The position numbers were made by a program, and so were the translations under genes. The notes under the pieces are model-generated. The model did not search any database. It had not been told where the DNA came from and was given only the letters and a program-made list of their open reading frames with translations. From Fervidifonticultor_A tertius (GTDB lineage: Bacteria; Sysuimicrobiota; Sysuimicrobiia; Sysuimicrobiales; Humicultoraceae), in the NCBI GenBank assembly GCA_031459235.1, contig JAVKIY010000032.1:1-33162 (forward strand): a stretch of DNA of 33,162 nucleotides, written 5' to 3'. Shown here piece by piece: positions 12,406 to 19,702 of this stretch; the stretch's first letter is position 1, and each line of letters opens with the position of its first letter.

Positions 12406-12434
12406 ATTGTACCACCGCGCGAGCGGGCCGTCAA
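12406..12434 (-). promoter_or_regulatory. Sigma-A promoter of rplJL
   Basis: On the minus strand TTGACG (12434-12429), exactly 17 bp, then TACAAT (12411-12406). It starts 10 bp after the rplA stop; transcription should begin near 12399, at the start of the L10 leader. A CGGCG-type 5-bp inverted repeat (CGCGG/CCGCG) brackets the -10 box. Confidence 0.88.
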
Positions 12435-12444
12435 ACGCACTCGG

Positions 12445-13155
12445 TCAGGCGGTCCGGACGGGCGCCTGCGCCTTCGCCGGGTCGATGCGGACCCCGGGCC
12501 CCATGGTGGCCGCGATCGTCAACGACCGCAGGTACTGCCCCTTGGCCGCGGCCGGCCGGGCCCGCACGATGGCGTCGACCAGCGTGGTCAGGTTCTCCAG
12601 CAGCTGCTCCTCGCGAAACGTCGCCTTGCCGACCGGCACGTGGATGATCCCGGCCTTGTCCAGCCGGAACTCGATCTTGCCCGCCCGCAGCTCGCGGACC
12701 GCCCGCCCCACGTCCATGGTCACGGTGCCGGCCTTGGGGTTGGGCATCAGCCCGCGCGGCCCCAGCAGCCGGCCCAGGCGGCTCACCAGGTTCATGACGT
12801 CGGGCGTGGCCACGGCGACGTCGAACTCCATCCAGCCGCCCTGGACGCGTTCGATGAGGTCCTCGGCGCCCACGATGTCGGCGCCCGCCGCCTCGGCCTC
12901 CTTCGCCTTCTCACCCTTGGCGAAGACCGCCACGCGCACCGACCGGCCGGTGCCGTGGGGCAACACGACGGTCCCGCGCACCTGCTGGTCGGCCTGCTTG
13001 GGGTCCACACCGAGACGGATGTGGGCTTCGACGGTCTCCGGAAACCCGGCGGTGGCGGTTTCGCGAACCAACCGGACCGCCTCCTCGGGCGCATACAGCT
13101 TGCGGTGCTCCACGCGGCCGGCGGCGGCCGCGTAGCGCTTGCCGTGGCGTCTCAT
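12445..13155 (-). CDS. rplA: 50S ribosomal protein L1
   Basis: Component of the L1 stalk, which moves with the E-site tRNA during translocation; in many bacteria it also represses the rplKA mRNA. The 236-residue product has the usual length and the family signature GADIVGAEDLIERVQGGW, together with the MPNPKAGTV segment. The ATG at 13155 has GAGGAGGG upstream. It follows rplK by 49 nt, and the rplJL promoter comes directly after it. Confidence 0.97.
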   Translation of the reverse strand: MRRHGKRYAAAAGRVEHRKLYAPEEAVRLVRETATAGFPETVEAHIRLGVDPKQADQQVRGTVVLPHGTGRSVRVAVFAKGEKAKEAEAAGADIVGAEDLIERVQGGWMEFDVAVATPDVMNLVSRLGRLLGPRGLMPNPKAGTVTMDVGRAVRELRAGKIEFRLDKAGIIHVPVGKATFREEQLLENLTTLVDAIVRARPAAAKGQYLRSLTIAATMGPGVRIDPAKAQAPVRTA

Positions 13156-13204
13156 CGGGTCTACCCTCCTCGCGGTGCGATCGGGGCAGCGCCCCTCCCG
13201 CGTG

Positions 13205-13630
13205 CTAGCCGACGACCTCGATCCCCATCGAGCGGGCGGTGCCCTCGACCATGCGCATCGCGGCCTCCACGGTGGTCGCGTTGAGGTCGGGCATCTTGCG
13301 CTCGGCGATCTCCCGAACCTGCTGGCGGGTCACCCGGCCCACCTTGGTCTTGTTGGGCTCGCCGGAGCCCTTCTCGAGCCCGGCGGCCTGGCGCAGGAGC
13401 ACGGAGGCTGGCGGGGTCTTGGTCACGAAGCTGAACGTGCGGTCGGCGTAGACGGTGATCTCGACCGGCACGATCGTCCCGGCCATCCGGGCCGTCCGCT
13501 CGTTATAGGCCTTGCAGAACTCCATGATGTTGACGCCGTGCTGGCCGAGCGCCGGCCCCACCGGCGGGGCGGGGGTCGCCTTGCCCGCCGGGATCTGGAG
13601 CTTGACCATCGCGACGATCTTCTTGGCCAT
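13205..13630 (-). CDS. rplK: 50S ribosomal protein L11
   Basis: L11 binds the GTPase-associated region of 23S rRNA and takes part in factor-dependent GTP hydrolysis. The 141-residue product has the standard length, the N-terminal KLQIPAGKATPAPPVGPALGQHGVNIMEF, the rRNA-binding C-terminal half, and the late segment GTARSMGIEV. It starts 9 nt after nusG and precedes rplA, the usual order. Confidence 0.98.
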   Translation of the reverse strand: MAKKIVAMVKLQIPAGKATPAPPVGPALGQHGVNIMEFCKAYNERTARMAGTIVPVEITVYADRTFSFVTKTPPASVLLRQAAGLEKGSGEPNKTKVGRVTRQQVREIAERKMPDLNATTVEAAMRMVEGTARSMGIEVVG

Positions 13631-13639
13631 GGGCCTCTC

Positions 13640-14281
13640 CTAGAGTTTCTCCACCTGCCCGAAGTCGAGCTCCACCGGCGTCTCCCGGCCGAAGATCGAC
13701 ACGAGCACGCGGACCTTCTCTTTCTCCATCATGATCTCGTCCACCAGGCCGGTGAAGTCCTGGAACGGCCCGGAGGTGATGCGCACCGGCGACCCCTTCT
13801 GGTAGGTGATGCGGAACTTGGGCGTCTCGTCGCGGAGCTGCCGCAGCAGCTTGCGCACCTCGCCGTCCTCGAGCGCGATCGGCTTGGCGCCCGAGCCCAC
13901 GAACCCGGTGACGCCCGGGGTGTTGCGGATCACGTACCAGGCGTCGTTCTCGAGCTCGCCCCGCTCGTCCGTCCGGACCTCCACCAGGACGTAGCCCGGG
14001 AAGATCTTCCGGTCTACCTCGCGGCGCTTGCCCCCCTTGATCTCCTTCTCCTTCTCGGTGGGGATGAGCACCTGGAAGATCTTGTCCTTCATGTTCATGG
14101 AGGCGATGCGCCGCTCGAGGTTCGACTTCACCTTGGCCTCGTAGCCGGAGTAGGTGTGGATGACGAACCACTTGAGCCGCGGGTCGCGCGGCGTGGTCTC
14201 CTCGGGCTCGGCCGGCTCCTCGGGCGCCGGCGGCGGCTCGTCCGCGAAGAGCCCCTTGAGGGGATCGTTGATCTGCGCCAT
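13640..14281 (-). CDS. nusG: Transcription termination/antitermination protein NusG
   Basis: RNA polymerase-associated factor that affects pausing and Rho action and couples transcription to translation. The 213-residue product has an NGN domain (from KWFVIHTYSGYEAKVKSNL, through the conserved KIFPGYVLVE) and a C-terminal KOW domain (GSPVRITSGPFQDFTGLVDEI). The first 35 residues form an acidic, proline-rich extension (ADEPPPAPEEPAEPEE) that common NusG proteins lack. The gene begins 4 nt after secE, so the two are probably translated together. Confidence 0.97.
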   Translation of the reverse strand: MAQINDPLKGLFADEPPPAPEEPAEPEETTPRDPRLKWFVIHTYSGYEAKVKSNLERRIASMNMKDKIFQVLIPTEKEKEIKGGKRREVDRKIFPGYVLVEVRTDERGELENDAWYVIRNTPGVTGFVGSGAKPIALEDGEVRKLLRQLRDETPKFRITYQKGSPVRITSGPFQDFTGLVDEIMMEKEKVRVLVSIFGRETPVELDFGQVEKL

Positions 14282-14285
14282 CGCC

Positions 14286-14570
14286 CTACGGCCCGCCGGG
14301 CGGCAGGAGCCAGCGCTTCACGATCACGGTGAACAGGTAGTCGAAGGCCCCGAGATAGACGGCGAGCAGCAACAGGACCACCAGCACCACCACCGACATG
14401 CGCACCAGCTCGGTGCGCGTGGGCCAGTCGACGCGTCGCAGCTCGGTCGCCACCTCCCGCAGGTATGTGACGACCCGCTCCACGACCGCCGGCATTCGCC
14501 GCGATGCCGCGGCGCGCGCGGCGCGCGGCGCGGGCCGTGCCGTGACCTTCACGTCGGTTGTCCGCGCCAT
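14286..14570 (-). CDS. secE: Preprotein translocase subunit SecE
   Basis: Small membrane subunit that clamps SecY in the protein-export channel. The 94-residue product has a basic N-terminus, the signature VATELRRVDWPTRTEL, and one C-terminal membrane helix (about residues 59-83), the short single-helix form found outside enterobacteria. The ATG at 14570 has GGGAGG 5-6 nt upstream and is preferred to an in-frame ATG at 14591 with no ribosome-binding site. First gene after the promoter at 14632-14662, it opens secE-nusG-rplK-rplA. tRNA-Trp and rpmG, its common upstream neighbours, are 6 and 18 kb away. Confidence 0.93.
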   Translation of the reverse strand: MARTTDVKVTARPAPRAARAAASRRMPAVVERVVTYLREVATELRRVDWPTRTELVRMSVVVLVVLLLLAVYLGAFDYLFTVIVKRWLLPPGGP

Positions 14571-14596
14571 GCTCGCCTCCCGGGCGGCCATCGCCC

Positions 14597-14605
14597 AAAA
14601 AAAAA
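14597..14605 (-). repeat. Run of nine T in the secE leader
   Basis: The minus-strand transcript contains nine consecutive U about 20 nt after the predicted start and 27 nt before the secE ATG. In a window this GC-rich the run stands out. No adjacent GC hairpin directly precedes it, so I do not call it an intrinsic terminator. Confidence 0.6.
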
Positions 14606-14631
14606 GACCCCTCGGCGGCCCGTGCGCGCCT

Positions 14632-14662
14632 AGTATAGCACGGTCGCGCCCTCGGCTGTCAA
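14632..14662 (-). promoter_or_regulatory. Sigma-A promoter of secE-nusG-rplKA
   Basis: On the minus strand TTGACA (14662-14657), a 19-bp spacer and TATACT (14637-14632), extended by TGC. The long spacer is offset by the extended -10. CCGTGC and GCACGG form a 6-bp inverted repeat around the -10 box. The promoter begins 10 bp after the stop of the upstream metabolic operon and isolates secE from it. Confidence 0.82.
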
Positions 14663-14671
14663 ACCCTGGCG

Positions 14672-15217
14672 CTAGGGCACGATGCGGCGGGCCGCGTCGC
14701 GGACCGCGCACTCCATCGCCAGCACCGCCGGCGCCAGGGTGTGGCAGATGAACGTGTCCTGGAACAGGTTCACCCGCGTCGTGACGTCCAGCAGACGGAT
14801 GTCCACGTCCACCCGCGCCGAGATGTGTCCGAAGCCCGGCGCGGGGTCCTCGCGCTCGCGCTCGACCATCAAGAAGGTCACGCGGCCCGTGATGACCGCG
14901 TCCGCGCCCAGCGCCTGCCCGAGGGCCACCGTCCGGGTCGGGCTGATGAGTTCCCGGGCGGTCGTGCCCTGTCGGCGCATCTCCTCGGCCACGCGCGCGG
15001 GCGGGATGACCTGGAACGCCGCCCGGGCCACCAGCTCGCTCAGACGTCGGGCGCCATAGGCGGCCACGTCCCGGGAGAACGCAGCGTCGTCCGCGAACGG
15101 TGCCACCGCGATCACGCGGACCCGCGCCAGGTCCGCTCGGGCCGGCCCCGCCGCCACGCCGCCGGGCAAGAGCGCCGCCGCCAGCGCCAGCGCCGCCGTC
15201 AGCCACGCGCGCCTCAT
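14672..15217 (-). CDS. Secreted CsgG/TolB-N-like protein of unknown function
   Basis: A 181-residue exported protein. Residues 1-28 are a clear Sec signal peptide with a likely ARA cleavage site; there is no lipobox cysteine. The mature part follows the pattern of the CsgG-like fold: RVIAVAPFADD, a helix with LSELVARAAFQVIPPARVAEEM, then LGQALGADAVITGRVTFL and a DVDIRLLDVTTRVNLFQDTF strand pair. Relatives often belong to envelope assembly or secretion systems, but this is too weak to name a function. The ATG at 15217 follows a G-rich site. It is the last gene of the glk-pgl-gnd-pgi operon, 23 nt after the DUF2090 gene, and directly precedes the secE promoter. Confidence 0.7.
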   Translation of the reverse strand: MRRAWLTAALALAAALLPGGVAAGPARADLARVRVIAVAPFADDAAFSRDVAAYGARRLSELVARAAFQVIPPARVAEEMRRQGTTARELISPTRTVALGQALGADAVITGRVTFLMVEREREDPAPGFGHISARVDVDIRLLDVTTRVNLFQDTFICHTLAPAVLAMECAVRDAARRIVP

Positions 15218-15240
15218 CGTGGACGCCCCCTCGCCCGCGA

Positions 15241-16155
15241 TCAGTGGGTCCGTGCGCCTTCGAAGACGTCCACCCACGTGCGGTAGTTCCGGGCGATCTC
15301 CTCGACCGCGGCCTCGCGCGACTGCCGCCCGGCCCGCCACTCGACCAGCGCGTGCCAGAAGGTGGTGCGCCCGACCGCGAACCCGATGAACCCGGGCACG
15401 CCGGCCGCGGTGGTCAGCCACTCGTGCACCTTCTTGTCGTCTTCGCCGCGGCCGAGAATGATGCAGCCGACCGCCTCCCGGCCGCCCCGCCGGGCGGCGG
15501 CGGCCACCCGCACGCAGTCGTCCCGGCGGTCCAGTCCCTCGATCTTCCACACGTCCGGCTCCACCCCCGCGTCTTGCAGTGCGTGGATCGCCTCCACCAT
15601 GAGCGCCGGCCGGATGTCGCGGTCGTAGGCCTTCTTGTCCCCACCGACACGGTCGAGTTGCGCCTTCTCCGCGGGCACCAGCAGCTCGAACATGAAGCGC
15701 CGCCCCGTGCGGCGCAGGTAGTCCGACAGCCGGCGCAGGCGGCCGGCCTGGCGTGCGTTCATCGCGGCGTCGCCGGCGGGGTTGTAGCGGACCAGCACCT
15801 TGCAGAACGTGGGGTTCATCGCCTCGATGTGGCGGTCGAACTCCTCGCCGTACTCGAAGTCGAACTCGTCCTGCCCGCTCTTCTCGGCCGGGCAGGCGGT
15901 GATGAACCCCGCTGCCGCAGCGTCGCGGAGGATCGCGGCGCCGAACTGCTCGTCCACCAGGATGCCCGAGCGGTCGCGCGGGACGCCGGCGGCGATGGCG
16001 GCCTTGAACCCGTCGTAGATCACAGCCTTCGCCGCGGCGATCTCCGCGGTCTGCTCGGCGGTGAGCGCGCCCTTCCAACCAAAAAGGCCGGTCTGGAACG
16101 ACCCTCGATGGTCGAAGGGCAACACGTAGAGCGGCTTGCTGTATCCGTGCGTCAT
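15241..16155 (-). CDS. Stand-alone DUF2090 protein, probable class I sugar-phosphate aldolase
   Basis: A 304-residue protein of the DUF2090 family, usually seen as the C-terminal half of IolC-type 5-dehydro-2-deoxygluconokinases and thought to act as 2-deoxy-5-keto-gluconate-6-phosphate aldolase. Here the kinase half is missing. Visible landmarks are LYVLPFDHRGSF near the start, ACPAEKSGQDEFDFEYG (about 87-103), CKVLVRYNPAGD (118-129), DVWKIEGLDRRDD (201-213) and IGFAVGRTTFW (257-267). The DVWKIEG lysine (K204) lies in a context like the Schiff-base lysine of LacD-type tagatose-bisphosphate aldolases (inference). The ATG at 16155 has GGAGG upstream. It sits in the sugar-phosphate operon 33 nt after pgi; substrate is unproven. 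Confidence 0.75.
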   Translation of the reverse strand: MTHGYSKPLYVLPFDHRGSFQTGLFGWKGALTAEQTAEIAAAKAVIYDGFKAAIAAGVPRDRSGILVDEQFGAAILRDAAAAGFITACPAEKSGQDEFDFEYGEEFDRHIEAMNPTFCKVLVRYNPAGDAAMNARQAGRLRRLSDYLRRTGRRFMFELLVPAEKAQLDRVGGDKKAYDRDIRPALMVEAIHALQDAGVEPDVWKIEGLDRRDDCVRVAAAARRGGREAVGCIILGRGEDDKKVHEWLTTAAGVPGFIGFAVGRTTFWHALVEWRAGRQSREAAVEEIARNYRTWVDVFEGARTH

Positions 16156-16188
16156 GGCCGTCCTCCGATCTCCCGGTGCCTACCCGGC

Positions 16189-17892
16189 TCACGATTCCGG
16201 TTCCGCGCCCGCGCGACGATCCCCTCCAGCCCGCCCGGCGCGAAGCCGCCGGTAGCGGCGGATCAGCGCGTTCGTGGAGCTGTCGTGGCCCAGCGCCGGC
16301 TCACCGGGCGCCGTCAGCTCCGGGGCGATCCGGCGGGCCAGGGCCTTGCCGAGCTCGACCCCCCACTGGTCGAACGGGTTGATGTCCCAGATCGTGGCCT
16401 GGACGAAGACGCTATGCTCGTAGAGGGCGACCAGCGCGCCCAGCGTGAAAGGATCGAGGCGCTCGGCGAGCAGCACGCTGGAGGGCCGGTTGCCGGCGAA
16501 CGTCCGGTGGGCGACCAGGGCCTCGGGGGTACCCGCCGCGCGGACCTCGTCGGCCGTCTGGCCAAACGCCAGCGCCTCGGCCTGCGCCAGCATGCTGGCG
16601 ATCAGCAGGTCGTGGTGCCCGGGCAGCGGGTAGGCGGACCGGGCGAACGCGATGAAGTCGCAGGGCACCAGGCGCGTCCCCTGGTGGAGGAGCTGGAAGA
16701 AGGAGTGCTGGCCGTTCGTGCCGGGCTCCCCCCACACGATGGGCCCGGTCGCGTAGGGGACCGGCGCCCCGGCGTGGGTGACCGACTTGCCGTTGCTCTC
16801 CATGCACAGCTGCTGGAGATAGGCGGGCAGCCGGCGCAGCGACTGATCGTAGGGAATCACCGCTAGCGTCTGTGCCCCCAGGAAGGTCGTGCACCAGACG
16901 GCGAGCAGCCCCGACAGAACTGGCAGGTTGCAGGCGAACGGTGCGGTCCGGAAGTGCTCGTCCATGGCGTGGAACCCGTCCAGCATCGCGCGGAAGTGCG
17001 CTGGGCCGACCGCGAGCATCACCGCGAGCCCGACCGCCGAGCCCATCGAGTAGCGGCCGCCAACCCAATCCCAGAAGCCGAAGACGCGGTCGGGCGCGAT
17101 CCCGAAACGCGCCGTGGCCTCGGTGTTGGCGGAGACGGCGACGACGTGCCTGGCCACCGCGCCCGCGTCCCCGAGCCCGGCAGTCAACCAGCGCCGCGCG
17201 GTGTGCGCGTTGGTCATGGTTTCCAACGTCGTAAATGTCTTGGAGACGACGATGACCAGGGTCTCGGCGGGATCGAGGTCGCGGGTGGCCTCGGCGAAGT
17301 CCGCGCCGTCCACGTTCGAGACGAAGCGGACGGTGAGATCGCGGCGGCTGTAGGGCCGCAGGGCCTCGCACGCCATGGCCGGCCCCAGGTCGGAGCCGCC
17401 GATCCCGATGTTCACCACGTGGCGGATCGGCCGGCCAGTCCACCCCCGCCAGGCGCCGTCGCGCACCGCGTCCGCGAAGGTGGCCATCCGGTCCAAGACC
17501 GCGTGCACGTCGGGAACGACGTCGTGCCCCTCCACCATGAAGCGCCGGTTGCGCGGCGCGCGCAGCGCGACGTGCAGGGCGGCGCGGCCCTCGGTGGTGT
17601 TGACCGGCTCGCCCCGGAACATCGCGTCGATCCGGCCGCGCAGGTCGCACGCCTCGGCGAGCGCGAGCAGCCGCGCGAGCGTCTCCTGGGTGACCCGCTG
17701 CTTGGCATAGTCCAGGTAGATCCCGGCGGCCTCGGCGGCGAGCCGCTCGCCCCGGCCCGGATCCGCGGCGAACAGCGCGCGCAGGTGCAGATCGCGCACC
17801 TCGCGCGCGTGGGCGGCCAGGGCCGCCCAGGCCGGGAGCGCGGACCGCGGCGCGCCGGCCGCGGGCGGGACGCGGTCAGGATCGCGGTGCAT
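16189..17892 (-). CDS. pgi: Glucose-6-phosphate isomerase
   Basis: Interconverts glucose 6-phosphate and fructose 6-phosphate in the cytoplasm. The 567-residue product carries the family landmarks: NIGIGGSDLGPAM, VVSKTFTTLETMTNA, MESNGKSVTHAG, the signature GEPGTNGQHSFFQLLHQGT with its catalytic histidine, and NPFDQWGVELGKALA with the catalytic lysine. The ATG at 17892 overlaps the end of gnd by 17 nt and has AGGAG upstream. The C-terminus ends in a basic, probably disordered tail of about 20 residues. It is the fourth gene of a tight operon with glk, pgl and gnd. Confidence 0.96.
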   Translation of the reverse strand: MHRDPDRVPPAAGAPRSALPAWAALAAHAREVRDLHLRALFAADPGRGERLAAEAAGIYLDYAKQRVTQETLARLLALAEACDLRGRIDAMFRGEPVNTTEGRAALHVALRAPRNRRFMVEGHDVVPDVHAVLDRMATFADAVRDGAWRGWTGRPIRHVVNIGIGGSDLGPAMACEALRPYSRRDLTVRFVSNVDGADFAEATRDLDPAETLVIVVSKTFTTLETMTNAHTARRWLTAGLGDAGAVARHVVAVSANTEATARFGIAPDRVFGFWDWVGGRYSMGSAVGLAVMLAVGPAHFRAMLDGFHAMDEHFRTAPFACNLPVLSGLLAVWCTTFLGAQTLAVIPYDQSLRRLPAYLQQLCMESNGKSVTHAGAPVPYATGPIVWGEPGTNGQHSFFQLLHQGTRLVPCDFIAFARSAYPLPGHHDLLIASMLAQAEALAFGQTADEVRAAGTPEALVAHRTFAGNRPSSVLLAERLDPFTLGALVALYEHSVFVQATIWDINPFDQWGVELGKALARRIAPELTAPGEPALGHDSSTNALIRRYRRLRAGRAGGDRRAGAEPES

Positions 17893-18901
17893 CGGCCTCG
17901 CGCTCCTCGTGCCCGCCGAACTCGCGACGAAGCGCGGAGAGCAGACGGTTCGCGAAGTCGTCCTCGCCGCGGGAGGCGAACCGCGCGAACAGCGCCGTGG
18001 CCAGCACGGGCGCCGGGACCGACGCGTCCACGGCTGTGGCCACCGTCCACCGCCCCTCACCCGAGTCGGAGACGCGGCCGGCGAGCCCCTCCAGCTCCGG
18101 GCTGCGCGCCAGGGCCGCCGCGGTCAGGTCGAGCAGCCAGGAGGCGATGACGCTCCCGCGGCGCCACACCTCGGCGACCTCCGCCAGGTCGAGCGCGTAC
18201 TGGTAGTGCTCGGGGTGGCGCAGCGGCGCGGTCTCGGCGTCCGCGGCGCGCGCGGCGCGGCCGGCGCCGGCGTGGTGCAGCAGGTTGAACCCCTCGGCGT
18301 AGGCGGCCATCAGCCCGTACTCGATGCCGTTGTGGACCATCTTCACGAAGTGCCCGGCGCCGGCGGGCCCGCAGTGCAGGTAGCCGAGGTCGGCGGTGCT
18401 GCCCCCCCGCCTCCCCGGGGTTGGGGGCGCGGCGTCGGCGCCGGGCGCGAGCTCGGCGAAGATCGGGTCGAGGCGTCGCACGGGTTCGGCCTCACCCCCG
18501 ATCATCAGGCAGTAGCCTCGCTCCAGCCCCCAGACCCCGCCGCTCACCCCGACGTCGAGGTAGTACACGCCCCGCGCCCCGGCCTGCCGCGCGCGCCGGA
18601 TGTCGTCGTGGTAGTGACTGTTCCCGCCGTCCACCACGACGTCGCCGGGCGCGAGCAGCGGCAGCAGCTGGCCGAGGGTGTCCTCCACGGCCGCGGCCGG
18701 AACCATGAGCCAGACCGCGCGCGGCGGCGCCAGGCGCGCCACCAGGTCGGCGAGCGAGGCGACCGTGATCATGCCGTCGCGCTCCAGCACCTCGACGCCC
18801 CGGCGGCTCCGCGAGAAGCCCACGCAGGCGCAGCCGGCACGCAGCAGGCGCCGCACCATGTTGCCGCCCATCCGTCCCAATCCCACCATGCCAAGCTGCA
18901 T
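17876..18901 (-). CDS. gnd: 6-phosphogluconate dehydrogenase, decarboxylating (short form)
   Basis: Oxidises 6-phosphogluconate to ribulose 5-phosphate and CO2. The 341-residue product is the short (GntZ/YqeC-like) form rather than the 470-residue form. The Rossmann motif MVGLGRMGGNM opens the protein, followed by DGGNSHYHDD, LDVGVSGGVWGLERGYCLMIGG, and the catalytic GPAGAGHFVKMVHNGIEYG with the active lysine. SDSGEGRWTV marks the C-terminal domain. The ATG at 18901 directly follows the pgl stop codon, so the two are translationally coupled. Cofactor preference (NAD or NADP) cannot be judged safely. Confidence 0.95.
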   Translation of the reverse strand: MQLGMVGLGRMGGNMVRRLLRAGCACVGFSRSRRGVEVLERDGMITVASLADLVARLAPPRAVWLMVPAAAVEDTLGQLLPLLAPGDVVVDGGNSHYHDDIRRARQAGARGVYYLDVGVSGGVWGLERGYCLMIGGEAEPVRRLDPIFAELAPGADAAPPTPGRRGGSTADLGYLHCGPAGAGHFVKMVHNGIEYGLMAAYAEGFNLLHHAGAGRAARAADAETAPLRHPEHYQYALDLAEVAEVWRRGSVIASWLLDLTAAALARSPELEGLAGRVSDSGEGRWTVATAVDASVPAPVLATALFARFASRGEDDFANRLLSALRREFGGHEEREADAPRS

Positions 18902-19702
18902 TCAGCGCCTCCCTCGCCCGCCCGCCCGGCCGCGCGACCGTAGTCCGGCCGCGGCCGCGGCGTCCACCATCCAGCGCACGGTGCCCCGCGCCGGCGCGAT
19001 CGCCTGCGCGGGGAGGACCTCCGGCTGCCGGGGCCCGCGCAGCACGTCACGCAGCCGGCGTGCCTTCGCACCGCCGGCGACCAGGAACAGCACCTGCGAG
19101 GCGGCGTTGAGGATCACCGGCGTCAGGGTGAGGCGCGCCGGCGGCTCCGCCGGAACCCTCTGGGGCAGGACCCACCGAACCCGTTCGCGCACGGCGCTGC
19201 CGCCGGGGAAGAGCGAAGCGAGGTGCCCATCGCGGCCCATGCCCAGCAGCACGAGGTCGAAGCCTGCCCCCGGCGGCGCGTCGCGCCGCGCCCCGGGCGC
19301 GGCGAAGCGTCGGCGCAGCAGTGCCTCGTAGGCCGCGGCCGCCCGCGCGGGCCGCGCCTCGCCGCGCATCCGGTGCACCTGCGCCGGCGGCACGGGCACC
19401 GCGTCGAGCAGCGCCTCGCGCGCGGCGCGGAAGTTGCTGCGGGGATCGTCGGGCGGTACGCAGCGCTCGTCGCCCCAGAACACGTGGACGCAGCGCCAGT
19501 CGATGACCCCGGGGGGGACCGCCGCGAGCCGGCGGTAGAGCGGCCGCGGCGTGGCCCCGCCGGCCAGGGCGATGGTGAAGCAGCCCCGCGCGCGAATCGC
19601 GCGGCGGGCGAGCGCGGCGACGCGCGCGGCGGCGGCGCGGACCAGGGCGTGGCGGTCGGGCAGCACCTCCACGAGCCGGCGCGCGCGCCGCGCGCGGCTC
19701 AC
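18902..19702 (-). CDS. pgl: 6-phosphogluconolactonase
   Basis: Hydrolyses 6-phosphogluconolactone in the oxidative pentose phosphate pathway. The 266-residue product shows the family motifs LAGGATPRPLYRRLA, FWGDERCVPPDDPRSNF and LLGMGRDGHLASLFPG. The start chosen is GTG at 19702, which overlaps the glk stop as GTGA, a classical coupling arrangement; longer frames would run inside glk. The stop abuts the gnd start. No zwf, whose product makes the lactone, lies in the window. Confidence 0.93.
   Translation of the reverse strand: MSRARRARRLVEVLPDRHALVRAAAARVAALARRAIRARGCFTIALAGGATPRPLYRRLAAVPPGVIDWRCVHVFWGDERCVPPDDPRSNFRAAREALLDAVPVPPAQVHRMRGEARPARAAAAYEALLRRRFAAPGARRDAPPGAGFDLVLLGMGRDGHLASLFPGGSAVRERVRWVLPQRVPAEPPARLTLTPVILNAASQVLFLVAGGAKARRLRDVLRGPRQPEVLPAQAIAPARGTVRWMVDAAAAAGLRSRGRAGGRGRR

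Noticed and set aside
14597..14660. An intrinsic terminator for the glk operon at the nine-T run
   Set aside because: No GC hairpin lies directly before the T-run; the nearest repeat (CCGTGC/GCACGG) is separated by about 14 nt and overlaps the secE promoter.
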